Part shown: piece by piece, positions 1-5,681 of the stretch
Position numbering within the stretch: the stretch's first letter is position 1
Layout of the letters: every line of letters begins with the position of its first letter
From: JBHIBC01 sp046758905
GTDB lineage: Bacteria > Acidobacteriota > Polarisedimenticolia > Gp22-AA2
Assembly (NCBI GenBank): GCA_046758905.1
Contig: JBHIBC010000100.1
Location: 1-7,825 of the forward strand
DNA: 7,825 nucleotides
Direction of reading: 5' to 3'
Translations under genes and position numbers: made by a program
Notes under the pieces: model-generated
Seen by the model: the letters and a program-made list of their open reading frames with translations, nothing else
Told to the model about the DNA's origin: nothing
The model's database searches: none

Positions 1-1803
1 GCTCTGCCCTGCCAGCGCCGCCGCGAGGAGCGACAAGAGAGGCGCCGCGGCCGGGCTCGCGAGGAGGCCGCGGCGCGCGGCCGCCTCGGCCTGTGCGGGC
101 CGGCCTGCCCGCAGCAGCGCGAGGCTCAGGTCGACATGGGCCGCGAGCCTGGAAGGGTCGAGCGCCAGCGCGCGCCTCGCCTCCTCGAGCGCCGCGCTCC
201 TGTCGTGCGCGACCCGCTCGAGCGCCTCCGCGAGCGCCGAGCGCGCCAGGGCCGATCCCGGGTCCACCTGCACGGCGCGCCGGGACAGCGCCAGCGCCTC
301 GGCGGGCCGGCCGGCCCACAGCGCCAGCCGCGCGAGCGTCAGAATGGTCGTGACGTCGCGCTCCCCGGCGTGCGGAAGGGCCGACGCCGAGCGCCGCGCG
401 CGTTCCGCCAGCCCCTCCAGGATCGACGGGCGCAGCGACAGAACCTCGTCGGCGACGTCGATCGTCCACGGATCGGTCGGGTCGAGCCTCAGGGCCCGAT
501 AGAGGTGGGCCACAGCCTCGCCCTCCCGGCCGGCCGCGAGGAGCATCAGCACCTGCCGTCGCAGCAGCGGCAGGGCGGATTCGGGATCGTCCCCGACCTC
601 CCCGATCGAGGCCGCGGTCCTGCGGATCTCCCGCAGGAGCTCCCGCTCGCCCGCGCGCTCGAGGAACTCCACGAAGGAGCGCGCCCCGAGAAGGTCGTTG
701 GGATGGAGGCCGACCAGCCTTCTCCAGGCCCATCGCTCGCCGCGCGGGTCGCCCTGCTCCCGCGCCAGGGCGGCCAGCGCGTAGAGCGCCGCCGGATCCC
801 CCGGACGCAGACGGAGCAGCTTCCGGAGCTGGATCGCGGTGCGGCGGCGGTCGCCCGTCCGGCGCAGGGCCAGCGCCAGCCCGCGGACGGCCTCCTCGCT
901 CGCCGGGTCGATCTTCAGGGCCCGGCCGAAGGCCTCCGACGCCCCCGGGGCGTCTCCGGCGATCGTCAGGAGGCGGCCGATCTCGACGAAGATCGCCGCG
1001 CTCGTCACCTCGCGCGAGGTGGCGCGCAGAGCCGCGATCGACGCCAGGATCTCCCGCAGCTCCTGGCGACGCGCGCGGGCGGCCCCGTCGTCCGGTTTCA
1101 GCTCCAGGTAGAGGTCCCAACCGCGCACGGCCTCGTGCAGGTCGCCGCGATCCTCGGCGACCCGGGCCAGTCCGGCGCGGGGTGCCGCCCAGCCAGGCCG
1201 TCCCGCCGCGGCCCGCTCGAACAGTGACCGCGCCTCGAGCAGCCGCCTCTCCTGGCGCCGGGTCTCGGCGAGACCCAGCAGGATCTCGGGACGGCGCGAC
1301 GCAGCGACCTCCTCGAGCCCCCGCTCGAGGACCGCGGTCGCCTCGTCGTAGTCGTACACGGCGCGGTGGACGATCGCCTCGCCCACGTAGGCCTCCGGCC
1401 GCGTCGGGTCGAGGGCCGCGGCGGCGAGATACTCCGTCGAGGCGGGGCCGCGGCGTCCCGCGCGGCGGAGCGTGTCGGCGAGTAGGAGGCGCACCTCGTA
1501 CCGCCTCGGCGCGATCCGGCGCGCCTCGCGGTAGTAGGCGATCGCCCGCCCGATCTGCCCTCTCTTGCGGGCGCTGTTCCCGAGACGCACCAGCTCGGCG
1601 AGCGAAACCGGCCGGTCAGGGCGAGTCCCCTCCCGCCCCGGATCGCCGTCCGGGACCGTCGCCGGTTTCGCCGGCGCGGCGCCGCCGGTCGAGGCGAGCG
1701 AGGGGGGCGCCGCGAGGAGCATCAGGGCGAGCCAGGCGCTCCAGAGGATCGGCACCGCCCGGGTGCTCGGCCGGGGCCGCGGATGGTCTCGGATCTCGAT
1801 CAC
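1..1803 (-). CDS. Exported TPR-repeat protein (C-terminus beyond left edge)
   Basis: The minus strand is open for 601 codons from a GTG at 1803 to the left edge, with no stop. Residues 1-15 are a charged n-region, 16-37 a hydrophobic segment (ILWSAWLALMLLAAPP) ending in SLA-S, so a Sec signal peptide cut near A37 is likely. A Pro/Gly/Ala-rich linker (about 39-66) follows. From about residue 68 the protein is tandem tetratricopeptide-like helical pairs; recognisable units end in A..LDP-type turns near 98, 132, 237, 299, 333, 367, 441, 514 and 549. TPR proteins are protein-protein scaffolds; here the place of action is the periplasm or cell surface (inference). The stretch about 370-410 is a poorer TPR match. 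The GTG start has no clear Shine-Dalgarno; I chose it because it gives a normal signal peptide, but the frame stays open upstream and a TTG at 1842 is an alternative. It lies 80 bp after the kinase gene on the same strand, probably in its operon. Partner unknown. Confidence 0.85.
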   Translation of the reverse strand, partial: MIEIRDHPRPRPSTRAVPILWSAWLALMLLAAPPSLASTGGAAPAKPATVPDGDPGREGTRPDRPVSLAELVRLGNSARKRGQIGRAIAYYREARRIAPRRYEVRLLLADTLRRAGRRGPASTEYLAAAALDPTRPEAYVGEAIVHRAVYDYDEATAVLERGLEEVAASRRPEILLGLAETRRQERRLLEARSLFERAAAGRPGWAAPRAGLARVAEDRGDLHEAVRGWDLYLELKPDDGAARARRQELREILASIAALRATSREVTSAAIFVEIGRLLTIAGDAPGASEAFGRALKIDPASEEAVRGLALALRRTGDRRRTAIQLRKLLRLRPGDPAALYALAALAREQGDPRGERWAWRRLVGLHPNDLLGARSFVEFLERAGERELLREIRRTAASIGEVGDDPESALPLLRRQVLMLLAAGREGEAVAHLYRALRLDPTDPWTIDVADEVLSLRPSILEGLAERARRSASALPHAGERDVTTILTLARLALWAGRPAEALALSRRAVQVDPGSALARSALAEALERVAHDRSAALEEARRALALDPSRLAAHVDLSLALLRAGRPAQAEAAARRGLLASPAAAPLLSLLAAALAGQS

Positions 1804-1850
1804 GGGCGGCCTGAAGGTACGCCCGGATCCGCTGCGAGTCAATCCCGACG

Positions 1851-1872
1851 CGCCGGCGGCCGAGCGCCGGCG
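1851..1872 (-). other. GC-rich hairpin between kinase and TPR genes
   Basis: An 8-bp perfect inverted repeat (CGCCGGCG arms at 1851-1858 and 1865-1872, 6-nt loop) lies 11 nt after the kinase stop codon. No T-tract follows on the minus strand, so it is not a classical intrinsic terminator. It could attenuate read-through into the TPR gene or protect the upstream mRNA end, or be chance in very GC-rich DNA. Confidence 0.35.
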
Positions 1873-1883
1873 GCGGGCTCGAC

Positions 1884-4067
1884 TCAGGCGGCACGCAGCC
1901 GCACGCTGAGCTGGTCGAGGACGGAGAGGATCTCCTCCAGCCGGAACGGCTTGGTCAGGTATAGCGAGCCGGTGCTCTGGAAGAAGGTCTGCACCTTGGG
2001 GTTGGCGAGGTCGCCGGTCGAGAAGATGAATCGTCGCGCCATATCCGGCTTGACGGCCCGCACCTTCTGATACAGCCCCTGGCCATCCAGGCCGGGCATC
2101 TTGAGATCGCTCAGGATGACGTCGTAGCGGTTGGTGGCGACCAGCTGCAGGGCGCGACGGCCGTCGCGCGCCTGGTCCACCGTGTGTCCGACGCTGCGAA
2201 GAAAATCGGTCAGCAGCTCCACCAGGATCCGCTCGTCGTCCACCACGAGCACGCGCATGGGTCGTCGCTGCCCGCCCCCGCCGGTTTTCGGAGACGGCGG
2301 CTTCGCGGCGGGGCAAGCTTCTTCAACCAGCGGGATCTCGATCAGGAACGTGGTCCCCTCCCCCAGGACGCTGGTGGCCGATATGGAGCCGCGGTGCTCC
2401 CGGAGGATGGTGCGCGAAAGGCTGAGCCCCAGGCCGGTCCCGCGGCCGGCCTCCTTGGTGGTATAGAACGAATCGAAGATCCTGGACAGACGATCGCGGG
2501 AGATGCCCGGTCCCGTGTCGATGAAGCGCGCCTGCACCATGTCGCCGGCGCGCTTGGTGACGATGGTCAAGCGCCGGGGCCGGCCGGAGGTCTCCGTCAT
2601 GGCCTGGTGCGCGTTGTTCACCACATTCAGGACCGCCTGCTGGATCCGGTGAAAGTCGAACATCGTGTCGGGCAGGTCGGGATCGTAGCGCCGCAGCACC
2701 TCCACGTCGTCAACCTGGAGCTGGTAGGCCCGCAGCTGGAGGACGCCCTCGATGGCATCGTTCAGATTCCGGCGGGCCTTCTCCGGCTTGTGCCTCCGTG
2801 AGAAGCCGAGTAGGTTCTGGACGATCTTCTGGCAGCGTTCCGCCTCGCTGCAGATGCGGTCGAGGTTCTTTCTGGCCTTCGGGTTCAGCTCCACGTCCCG
2901 CAGGAGCTGCGCGTAACCGATAACGCCGGCGAGCGGGTTGTTCAGCTCGTGCGCCACGCCGGAGATCAGCTGGCCGATGGCCGACATCTTCTCGGCCTGC
3001 ATGAGGTGCTCCTGGGCCTGACGCAGGCGGGCCTCGGCGCTCTGGATCACCTGGTCGAGGCGCTTCTTCTCGATGGCGTGTCCCACCTGGTTCGCGAACA
3101 GCTCCAGCGGCGACAGGGACTCCACGGTCGGCGCCACGGGGTCGGTCGGGTCGTCGAGCATCACGATCCCCACCAGCGCTCCCCCCGCCCCGTAGAGCGG
3201 GATGAGGAGGAGGTCGGCCTCCCCGGCGCCGCGGACGATCGGCCGGATCCCGCGCAGCGAGACTCCTGCGGAGGCCGGGATCAAGTAGGAGTGGCCGGTC
3301 TTGAAACGCTCCTGGAACAGCGCGGAACGGTCCGCCGGGTTCTTCTTCTGGGAGTGGAAATCGTCGATCTCCTCGTCGCTGTACCCCGCGAAGAACCACT
3401 GGAACTCACGACCCTGCTCGTCGAGCAGCGCGAGGATGGCACGTCGGTACCCGGAGTGCTCGCTGATCTCGCTCACGAACAGACGGCACGCCGACCCCAG
3501 ATCGCCCTCCTGGAGGATGCGGTTGGCGACGCGGCTGAAGGCGACCAGGTTGCGGTAGGCGCGTTGCAGGCCGGTCGGCGGCTCGCCCTTGTGGGCCACC
3601 TCCGCCGCGGTCAGGATGTCGGCCCGCTCCCAGCGGGTGGCCGCGAACGCCAGCGCCAGCAGGCCGCTGGATCGCTCCAGCTGGCGCACCCCCCGCGCGT
3701 CCAGCGATTCCGGCTCCTTGGCGCTCAGGATCAGGACGCCGAACCGCTCGGCGCCCAGGAACAGGGGCAGGAAGGCCGCATCCCGCATCCCCTGCTTGTA
3801 GAGGATCTCCTCCTCCGCGTAACGGAACTCGGCGCCGAGGTTCGGGAAGAACTGCGGCCTCTTTCTGGAGAGGACCTCCCCGGCGCACGACCCCTCGCGA
3901 TCGACCTCCCAGGTCGGCATCTCAGCGGAATCGCCCAGCGCGGTGATGACCACGAAGCGCTCGCCGCTGCGCGAGGGGAGGGCGAGGCTGATCCGATCAC
4001 AGGGAACCAGGCTCCCGATCTCCCGGCAGACCTCGTGGAAGAGCTGTGGTGAGGGGTGCTCCATCAC
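1884..4067 (-). CDS. Soluble hybrid histidine kinase: GAF-GAF-HisKA-HATPase-receiver
   Basis: A 727-residue hybrid sensor kinase. Domains in order: GAF-like sensor (about 5-145), second GAF-like domain (about 168-335), coiled-coil linker (336-362), HisKA with H-box GVAHELNNPLAG and phosphorylatable H373, HATPase_c (about 465-580) with N-box VNNAHQAM, G1 DTGPG (517-521), FDSFYTTK F-box and GRGTGLGLSL G2 (541-550), then a Gly-rich linker and a receiver (604-720) with acidic pair D610/D611, phosphoacceptor D654, T684 and K706. All catalytic residues are present, so ATP-dependent autophosphorylation on H373 and transfer to D654 are expected. There is no transmembrane segment or signal peptide, so it senses a cytosolic ligand or redox state (ligand unknown). 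The H-box resembles the NtrB/ZraS-type kinases. No separate response regulator is adjacent. The start is GTG 4067 or the next codon, ATG 4064; neither has a well-spaced Shine-Dalgarno. A strong promoter lies upstream. Confidence 0.95.
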   Translation of the reverse strand: MMEHPSPQLFHEVCREIGSLVPCDRISLALPSRSGERFVVITALGDSAEMPTWEVDREGSCAGEVLSRKRPQFFPNLGAEFRYAEEEILYKQGMRDAAFLPLFLGAERFGVLILSAKEPESLDARGVRQLERSSGLLALAFAATRWERADILTAAEVAHKGEPPTGLQRAYRNLVAFSRVANRILQEGDLGSACRLFVSEISEHSGYRRAILALLDEQGREFQWFFAGYSDEEIDDFHSQKKNPADRSALFQERFKTGHSYLIPASAGVSLRGIRPIVRGAGEADLLLIPLYGAGGALVGIVMLDDPTDPVAPTVESLSPLELFANQVGHAIEKKRLDQVIQSAEARLRQAQEHLMQAEKMSAIGQLISGVAHELNNPLAGVIGYAQLLRDVELNPKARKNLDRICSEAERCQKIVQNLLGFSRRHKPEKARRNLNDAIEGVLQLRAYQLQVDDVEVLRRYDPDLPDTMFDFHRIQQAVLNVVNNAHQAMTETSGRPRRLTIVTKRAGDMVQARFIDTGPGISRDRLSRIFDSFYTTKEAGRGTGLGLSLSRTILREHRGSISATSVLGEGTTFLIEIPLVEEACPAAKPPSPKTGGGGQRRPMRVLVVDDERILVELLTDFLRSVGHTVDQARDGRRALQLVATNRYDVILSDLKMPGLDGQGLYQKVRAVKPDMARRFIFSTGDLANPKVQTFFQSTGSLYLTKPFRLEEILSVLDQLSVRLRAA

Positions 4068-4091
4068 TCCGTTCGCCCGCGCGCCGTCGTG

Positions 4092-4104
4092 CCGGTTTGA
4101 CCGG
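4092..4104 (-). other. Small hairpin in the kinase mRNA leader
   Basis: Arms CCGGT (4092-4096) and ACCGG (4100-4104) enclose a 3-nt loop. It lies inside the predicted 5' untranslated leader of the kinase mRNA, about 25 nt upstream of the start codon. It is short and could be chance. Confidence 0.2.
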
Positions 4105-4135
4105 TGATCGCCCCGTGCCTTCTGTCAGCGTCGCG

Positions 4136-4164
4136 AATATAAACTTCCGGAAAACCACAGTCAA
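4136..4164 (-). promoter_or_regulatory. Strong sigma70-type promoter for the kinase (and TPR) genes
   Basis: Read on the minus strand, -35 TTGACT (4164-4159), a 17-nt spacer (4158-4142) and -10 TATATT (4141-4136) each match the sigma70 consensus at 5 of 6 positions, with ideal spacing. Transcription would begin near 4129, giving a leader of about 60 nt before the kinase start at 4067/4064. The surrounding DNA is AT-rich against a very GC-rich background, as expected of a promoter. Confidence 0.75.
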
Positions 4165-4187
4165 ATTACAAAAGTCATCCTTGACTG
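4158..4187. repeat. Inverted repeat CAGTCAA-N16-TTGACTG in divergent intergenic region
   Basis: CAGTCAA (4158-4164) and TTGACTG (4181-4187) are perfect 7-bp inverted copies separated by 16 bp. The left copy contains the -35 box of the minus-strand kinase promoter; the right copy supplies a matching TTGACT on the plus strand, pointing at the gene at 4274. The element may be two back-to-back -35 boxes or an operator for a dimeric regulator. At the ideal 17-nt spacing the plus-strand copy has only a poor -10 (GAGATT, 4204-4209). Confidence 0.45.
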
Positions 4188-4216
4188 CGCGGGGGCTCAA
4201 CGCGAGATTCGGATTG

Positions 4217-4250
4217 TGATACATATGGATTCTGTAGCTGATGCATATGC
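4217..4250. repeat. Two-copy direct repeat TGATRCATATGS, 22-bp period
   Basis: TGATACATATGG (4217-4228) and TGATGCATATGC (4239-4250) match at 10 of 12 positions and start exactly 22 bp apart, about two helical turns. Each contains the palindrome CATATG. The pair sits just upstream of the preferred start (4274) of the exported protein and could be a tandem operator. It overlaps the alternative starts at 4241 and 4247, which argues mildly for the 4274 start. Confidence 0.4.
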
Positions 4251-4273
4251 CAAACCTTGACGGCACTGGAGAG

Positions 4274-4750
4274 ATGAGTCGGGCGACGCGGGGCATCGTT
4301 CGAGCCGTGGTCTCGGGGACGCTGGTGCTCGCCCTCCTGCTGAGCGTCACCTCGACGCTCGCGAAGCGCTCCCGACCTGCCGACCGGCGGCTGTTCATCG
4401 TCGCCGACCGGGTGGTCGGCTTCGTCCCCTTCACGGTGTATGTCTATGGCCGGATCATTGACGCCGAGCCGGCCCGGATCGAGCTGTGCCGCTCGGAGGT
4501 GGCGTCCCTGGTGGGGGAGTCGCGCGGTGAGCCCTCCTTCCGCGGCCCGGGCGACGGCGCCGAGCCGGCCCGATTCGCCGGACCCCGGACCTCGTGCGCG
4601 CCCGGCCGCATCGAGGGGACCCAGGAGGGCTACGAGTACACGCACGACATGCACTTCGACCGACCCGGGACGTACCGGCTCCGCCTGAGGATGGTGGACC
4701 GCGACGGCCGCCGCGTGGTGTCGAACGCTATCCAGGTCCGGGCCCTCTAG
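4274..4750 (+). CDS. Small exported protein, Ig/PKD-like beta-sandwich candidate
   Basis: A 158-residue protein from ATG 4274. The N-terminus is a good Sec signal: basic n-region (SRATRGIVR), hydrophobic core (AVVSGTLVLALLLSV), likely cut after STLA. The mature part begins with beta-type sequence (LFIVADRVVGFVPFTVYVYG) and ends with GTYRLRLRMVDRDGRRVVSN, the alternating strand-turn-strand pattern typical of PKD/Ig-like extracellular domains. Between them lies a Gly/Pro/Glu-rich stretch with two cysteines (C72 and C108 in this numbering) that could form a disulfide after export. No catalytic motif is visible and I do not recognise a named family. In-frame ATGs at 4241 and 4247 would lengthen the n-region by 11 or 9 residues; I prefer 4274 for the signal-peptide shape and a GGAG just upstream, although that GGAG is only 2 nt from the ATG. 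Its stop is 20 bp from the convergent lipoprotein stop, with no terminator hairpin between them. Confidence 0.8.
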   Translation: MSRATRGIVRAVVSGTLVLALLLSVTSTLAKRSRPADRRLFIVADRVVGFVPFTVYVYGRIIDAEPARIELCRSEVASLVGESRGEPSFRGPGDGAEPARFAGPRTSCAPGRIEGTQEGYEYTHDMHFDRPGTYRLRLRMVDRDGRRVVSNAIQVRAL

Positions 4751-4770
4751 GCCCCCATCCCTTCGACCGG

Positions 4771-5178
4771 CTATCTCTGCGGGAGCGGCTTCTTGAGGGC
4801 TTGCTGCATCTCGTTGCGGAACACCGCGTCGGAGGCGAGCGCATCGACCACGGCCGCGCGGAGATCGTCGCTCTCGGTGATCTTCTGAACCAGATTGTCC
4901 CGCTCGCTCTTGTCCGCGACCAGCCGCTCGATGGCCATCGCCTTGATCGACCTGTCTCCCAAAAGCGTGTCGGCGAGCGCCCTCTTGCTGTCCTCGTCGG
5001 TCGTCAGGCGATCCATGATGTCCTCGCGGGCCACGCCGTCCGCCAGGAGCCTGGTGATCAGCTCGTCCTTGGAGTTCGGATTCATGATCATCTCTTCGAT
5101 GTTCGAGGCACACCCTCCCAGGGCCCCGAACGCCAGGACCGTCACCACGACCGCCAATCGTTTGCGTGCTGAGTTCAT
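4771..5178 (-). CDS. Lipoprotein made of seven 14-residue helical repeats
   Basis: A 135-residue protein. Residues 1-22 are a lipoprotein signal peptide (basic MNSARKR, then a hydrophobic core) ending in lipobox LGGC with C23 as the lipidated residue. Residue +2 is Ala, so Lol sorting to the outer membrane is expected. Residues 35-132 divide exactly into seven 14-residue units, for example VAREDIMDRLTTDE, SIKAMAIERLVADK and DLRAAVVDALASDA. Position 3 is Lys/Arg in all seven, position 10 is Leu/Ile in all seven, and position 13 is Asp in five. This suggests short amphipathic helices capped by Asp, possibly an alpha-solenoid or long bundle. No enzyme motif is visible and the function is unknown. 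The start is ATG 5178 because AGGAG sits 8 nt upstream and it places the signal peptide at the N-terminus; the frame stays open to 5310 but that extension is Arg/Pro-rich and implausible. It lies 82 bp downstream of the small basic gene. Confidence 0.88.
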   Translation of the reverse strand: MNSARKRLAVVVTVLAFGALGGCASNIEEMIMNPNSKDELITRLLADGVAREDIMDRLTTDEDSKRALADTLLGDRSIKAMAIERLVADKSERDNLVQKITESDDLRAAVVDALASDAVFRNEMQQALKKPLPQR

Positions 5179-5207
5179 TTCTGTATCTCCTCGTCGAGGT
5201 ATGATGG

Positions 5208-5251
5208 CCGGCCCCGTAGCGACCTGCCGGGAGCGCGGTCGCAGGGGCCGG
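5208..5251 (-). other. Two-tier hairpin in the leader of the lipoprotein gene
   Basis: Outer arms CCGGCCCC (5208-5215) and GGGGCCGG (5244-5251) pair over 8 bp, and inner arms GCGACC (5219-5224) and GGTCGC (5237-5242) pair over 6 bp, with a small asymmetric bulge and a 12-nt loop. It lies between the small basic gene and the lipoprotein gene, ending about 30 nt before the lipoprotein start. No T-tract follows on the minus strand. It may be an intercistronic mRNA structure that sets relative expression or stability; a regulatory role is inference. Confidence 0.45.
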
Positions 5252-5260
5252 TGGGGCGGC

Positions 5261-5491
5261 TCACGTTCCGGAGGGGGGCGCCGCGCCGGCGTCGGCGCCC
5301 GTCTCGGCACGGCCCTTCTCGAGGTCCTTCGCCTTCGCCTCGCGCGCCAGGACGGCGCGTCGCGCCCGCTGCAGCCTCTTGAGCATCTTGCGCTGCCGCC
5401 TTAGGCGCTCGGGCGGCAGCGCCGTTCCCGCCTCCGCGATCTTCCTCTTGAGCCGCTCGATCCTGTTCCCGAGCTGGCCGGACGTGGCCAT
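5261..5491 (-). CDS. Small basic helical protein, 76 residues
   Basis: A 76-residue protein beginning MATSGQLGNRIERLKRK. Residues 7-60 are strongly helical and rich in Arg, Lys, Leu, Gln and Glu, including the dense basic run RLRRQRKMLKRLQRARR; the last 15 residues are Gly/Ala/Pro-rich and probably disordered. There is no signal peptide or transmembrane segment, so it is probably cytosolic; the basic helix could bind nucleic acid or coil with a partner, but I recognise no family. Support that it is real: a strong GGAGGTGA Shine-Dalgarno 3-5 nt before ATG 5491, a plausible promoter upstream, and a helix-compatible composition unlike the Arg/Gly/Pro-rich shadow frames around it. It precedes the lipoprotein gene by 82 bp on the same strand, so a two-gene transcript is likely. 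Confidence 0.7.
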   Translation of the reverse strand: MATSGQLGNRIERLKRKIAEAGTALPPERLRRQRKMLKRLQRARRAVLAREAKAKDLEKGRAETGADAGAAPPSGT

Positions 5492-5495
5492 ACGT

Positions 5496-5503
5496 CACCT
5501 CCA
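5496..5503 (-). promoter_or_regulatory. Strong ribosome-binding site of the small basic gene
   Basis: On the minus strand CTGGAGGTGACGTATG places GGAGGT 5 nt before the ATG at 5491. This is among the best Shine-Dalgarno matches in the window and fixes the start of the 76-residue gene. Confidence 0.65.
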
Positions 5504-5528
5504 GGGCAACATGTTCGGAAGGCCCGGC

Positions 5529-5558
5529 AGACTAACATCGCGCCGCGCGTCGCGTCAA
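5529..5558 (-). promoter_or_regulatory. Putative promoter for small basic gene and lipoprotein
   Basis: Read on the minus strand, -35 TTGACG (5558-5553) matches the sigma70 consensus at 5 of 6 positions. An 18-nt spacer leads to TAGTCT (5534-5529), a TAnnnT-type -10 with 3 of 6 matches. Transcription would start near 5522, about 30 nt before the ATG at 5491. The -35 is good and the -10 weak, so this is moderate support only. Confidence 0.45.
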
Positions 5559-5579
5559 GCGCCGGGCCTCCCGGCGCTT
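5557..5579. repeat. Perfect 10-bp palindrome with 3-nt loop overlapping a -35 box
   Basis: AAGCGCCGGG (5557-5566) and CCCGGCGCTT (5570-5579) are perfect inverted copies around CCT. The left end supplies the TT of the TTGACG -35 on the minus strand. It could be an operator for the small-gene promoter or a stem-loop, but no T-tract follows on either strand, so it is not a standard intrinsic terminator. Confidence 0.5.
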
Positions 5580-5607
5580 CCCCGCTGTCGCGGACAGGGC
5601 GCTCCCC

Positions 5608-5627
5608 CGCCCGGCGGACCCCGGGCG
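5608..5627. repeat. Second GC hairpin in divergent intergenic region
   Basis: CGCCCGG (5608-5614) and CCGGGCG (5621-5627) are 7-bp inverted copies with a 6-nt loop. In sequence this GC-rich it could be chance; it lies upstream of the possible -10 for the peptidase. Confidence 0.25.
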
Positions 5628-5648
5628 CACGGGAAGGACCGGCGCACG

Positions 5649-5681
5649 ATGGTAGAATCGCTCCGGACGCAGCGCTCATGA
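5649..5681 (+). CDS. Possible 10-codon leader ORF coupled to the peptidase start
   Basis: ATG 5649 opens MVESLRTQRS followed by TGA (5679-5681), which overlaps the peptidase ATG (5678-5680) in an ATGA arrangement typical of translational coupling. GGAAGGA at 5632-5638 lies 10 nt upstream of ATG 5649, whereas the peptidase ATG itself has no clear Shine-Dalgarno. It may therefore recruit ribosomes for the peptidase. The alternative is that transcription starts after 5658 (see the -10 candidate), in which case this ORF would not be transcribed. No peptide function is implied. Confidence 0.3.
   Translation: MVESLRTQRS
5653..5658 (+). promoter_or_regulatory. Candidate -10 element (TAGAAT) for the peptidase gene
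   Basis: TAGAAT matches the sigma70 -10 at 5 of 6 positions, 19 nt before the ATG at 5678. No good -35 is found at 16-18 nt upstream, so it may be activator-dependent or fortuitous. If used, the leader would be only about 12 nt. Confidence 0.3.

Noticed and set aside
136..1227. Long plus-strand open frame of 363 codons
   Set aside because: Its product is Arg/Gln/Gly/Pro-rich with no domain signal, and it lies antisense to a continuous TPR-coding frame with a signal peptide on the minus strand. It is a high-GC shadow.
1851..1872. Intrinsic terminator after the kinase gene
   Set aside because: The hairpin is real, but no T-tract follows, so termination is not supported. I listed it only as a hairpin.
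2256..2258. Internal ATG that could make a stand-alone receiver domain from the kinase gene
   Set aside because: The codon sits just before the receiver (M604), but no Shine-Dalgarno precedes it, so an independent product is unsupported.
2949..4052. Plus-strand open frame of 367 codons antisense to the kinase
   Set aside because: The minus strand carries every histidine-kinase motif through this stretch. The plus-strand product has no recognisable pattern.
5179..5310. N-terminal extension of the lipoprotein to an upstream start at 5310
   Set aside because: The extension is Arg/Pro-rich, would bury the lipoprotein signal peptide, and lacks a ribosome-binding site, while ATG 5178 has AGGAG at good spacing.
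5175..5498. Overlapping minus-strand frame of 107 codons in another phase
   Set aside because: It overlaps the 76-codon frame that has the strong GGAGGTGA site. The product is low-complexity Arg/Gly/Pro sequence and its start has no such site.
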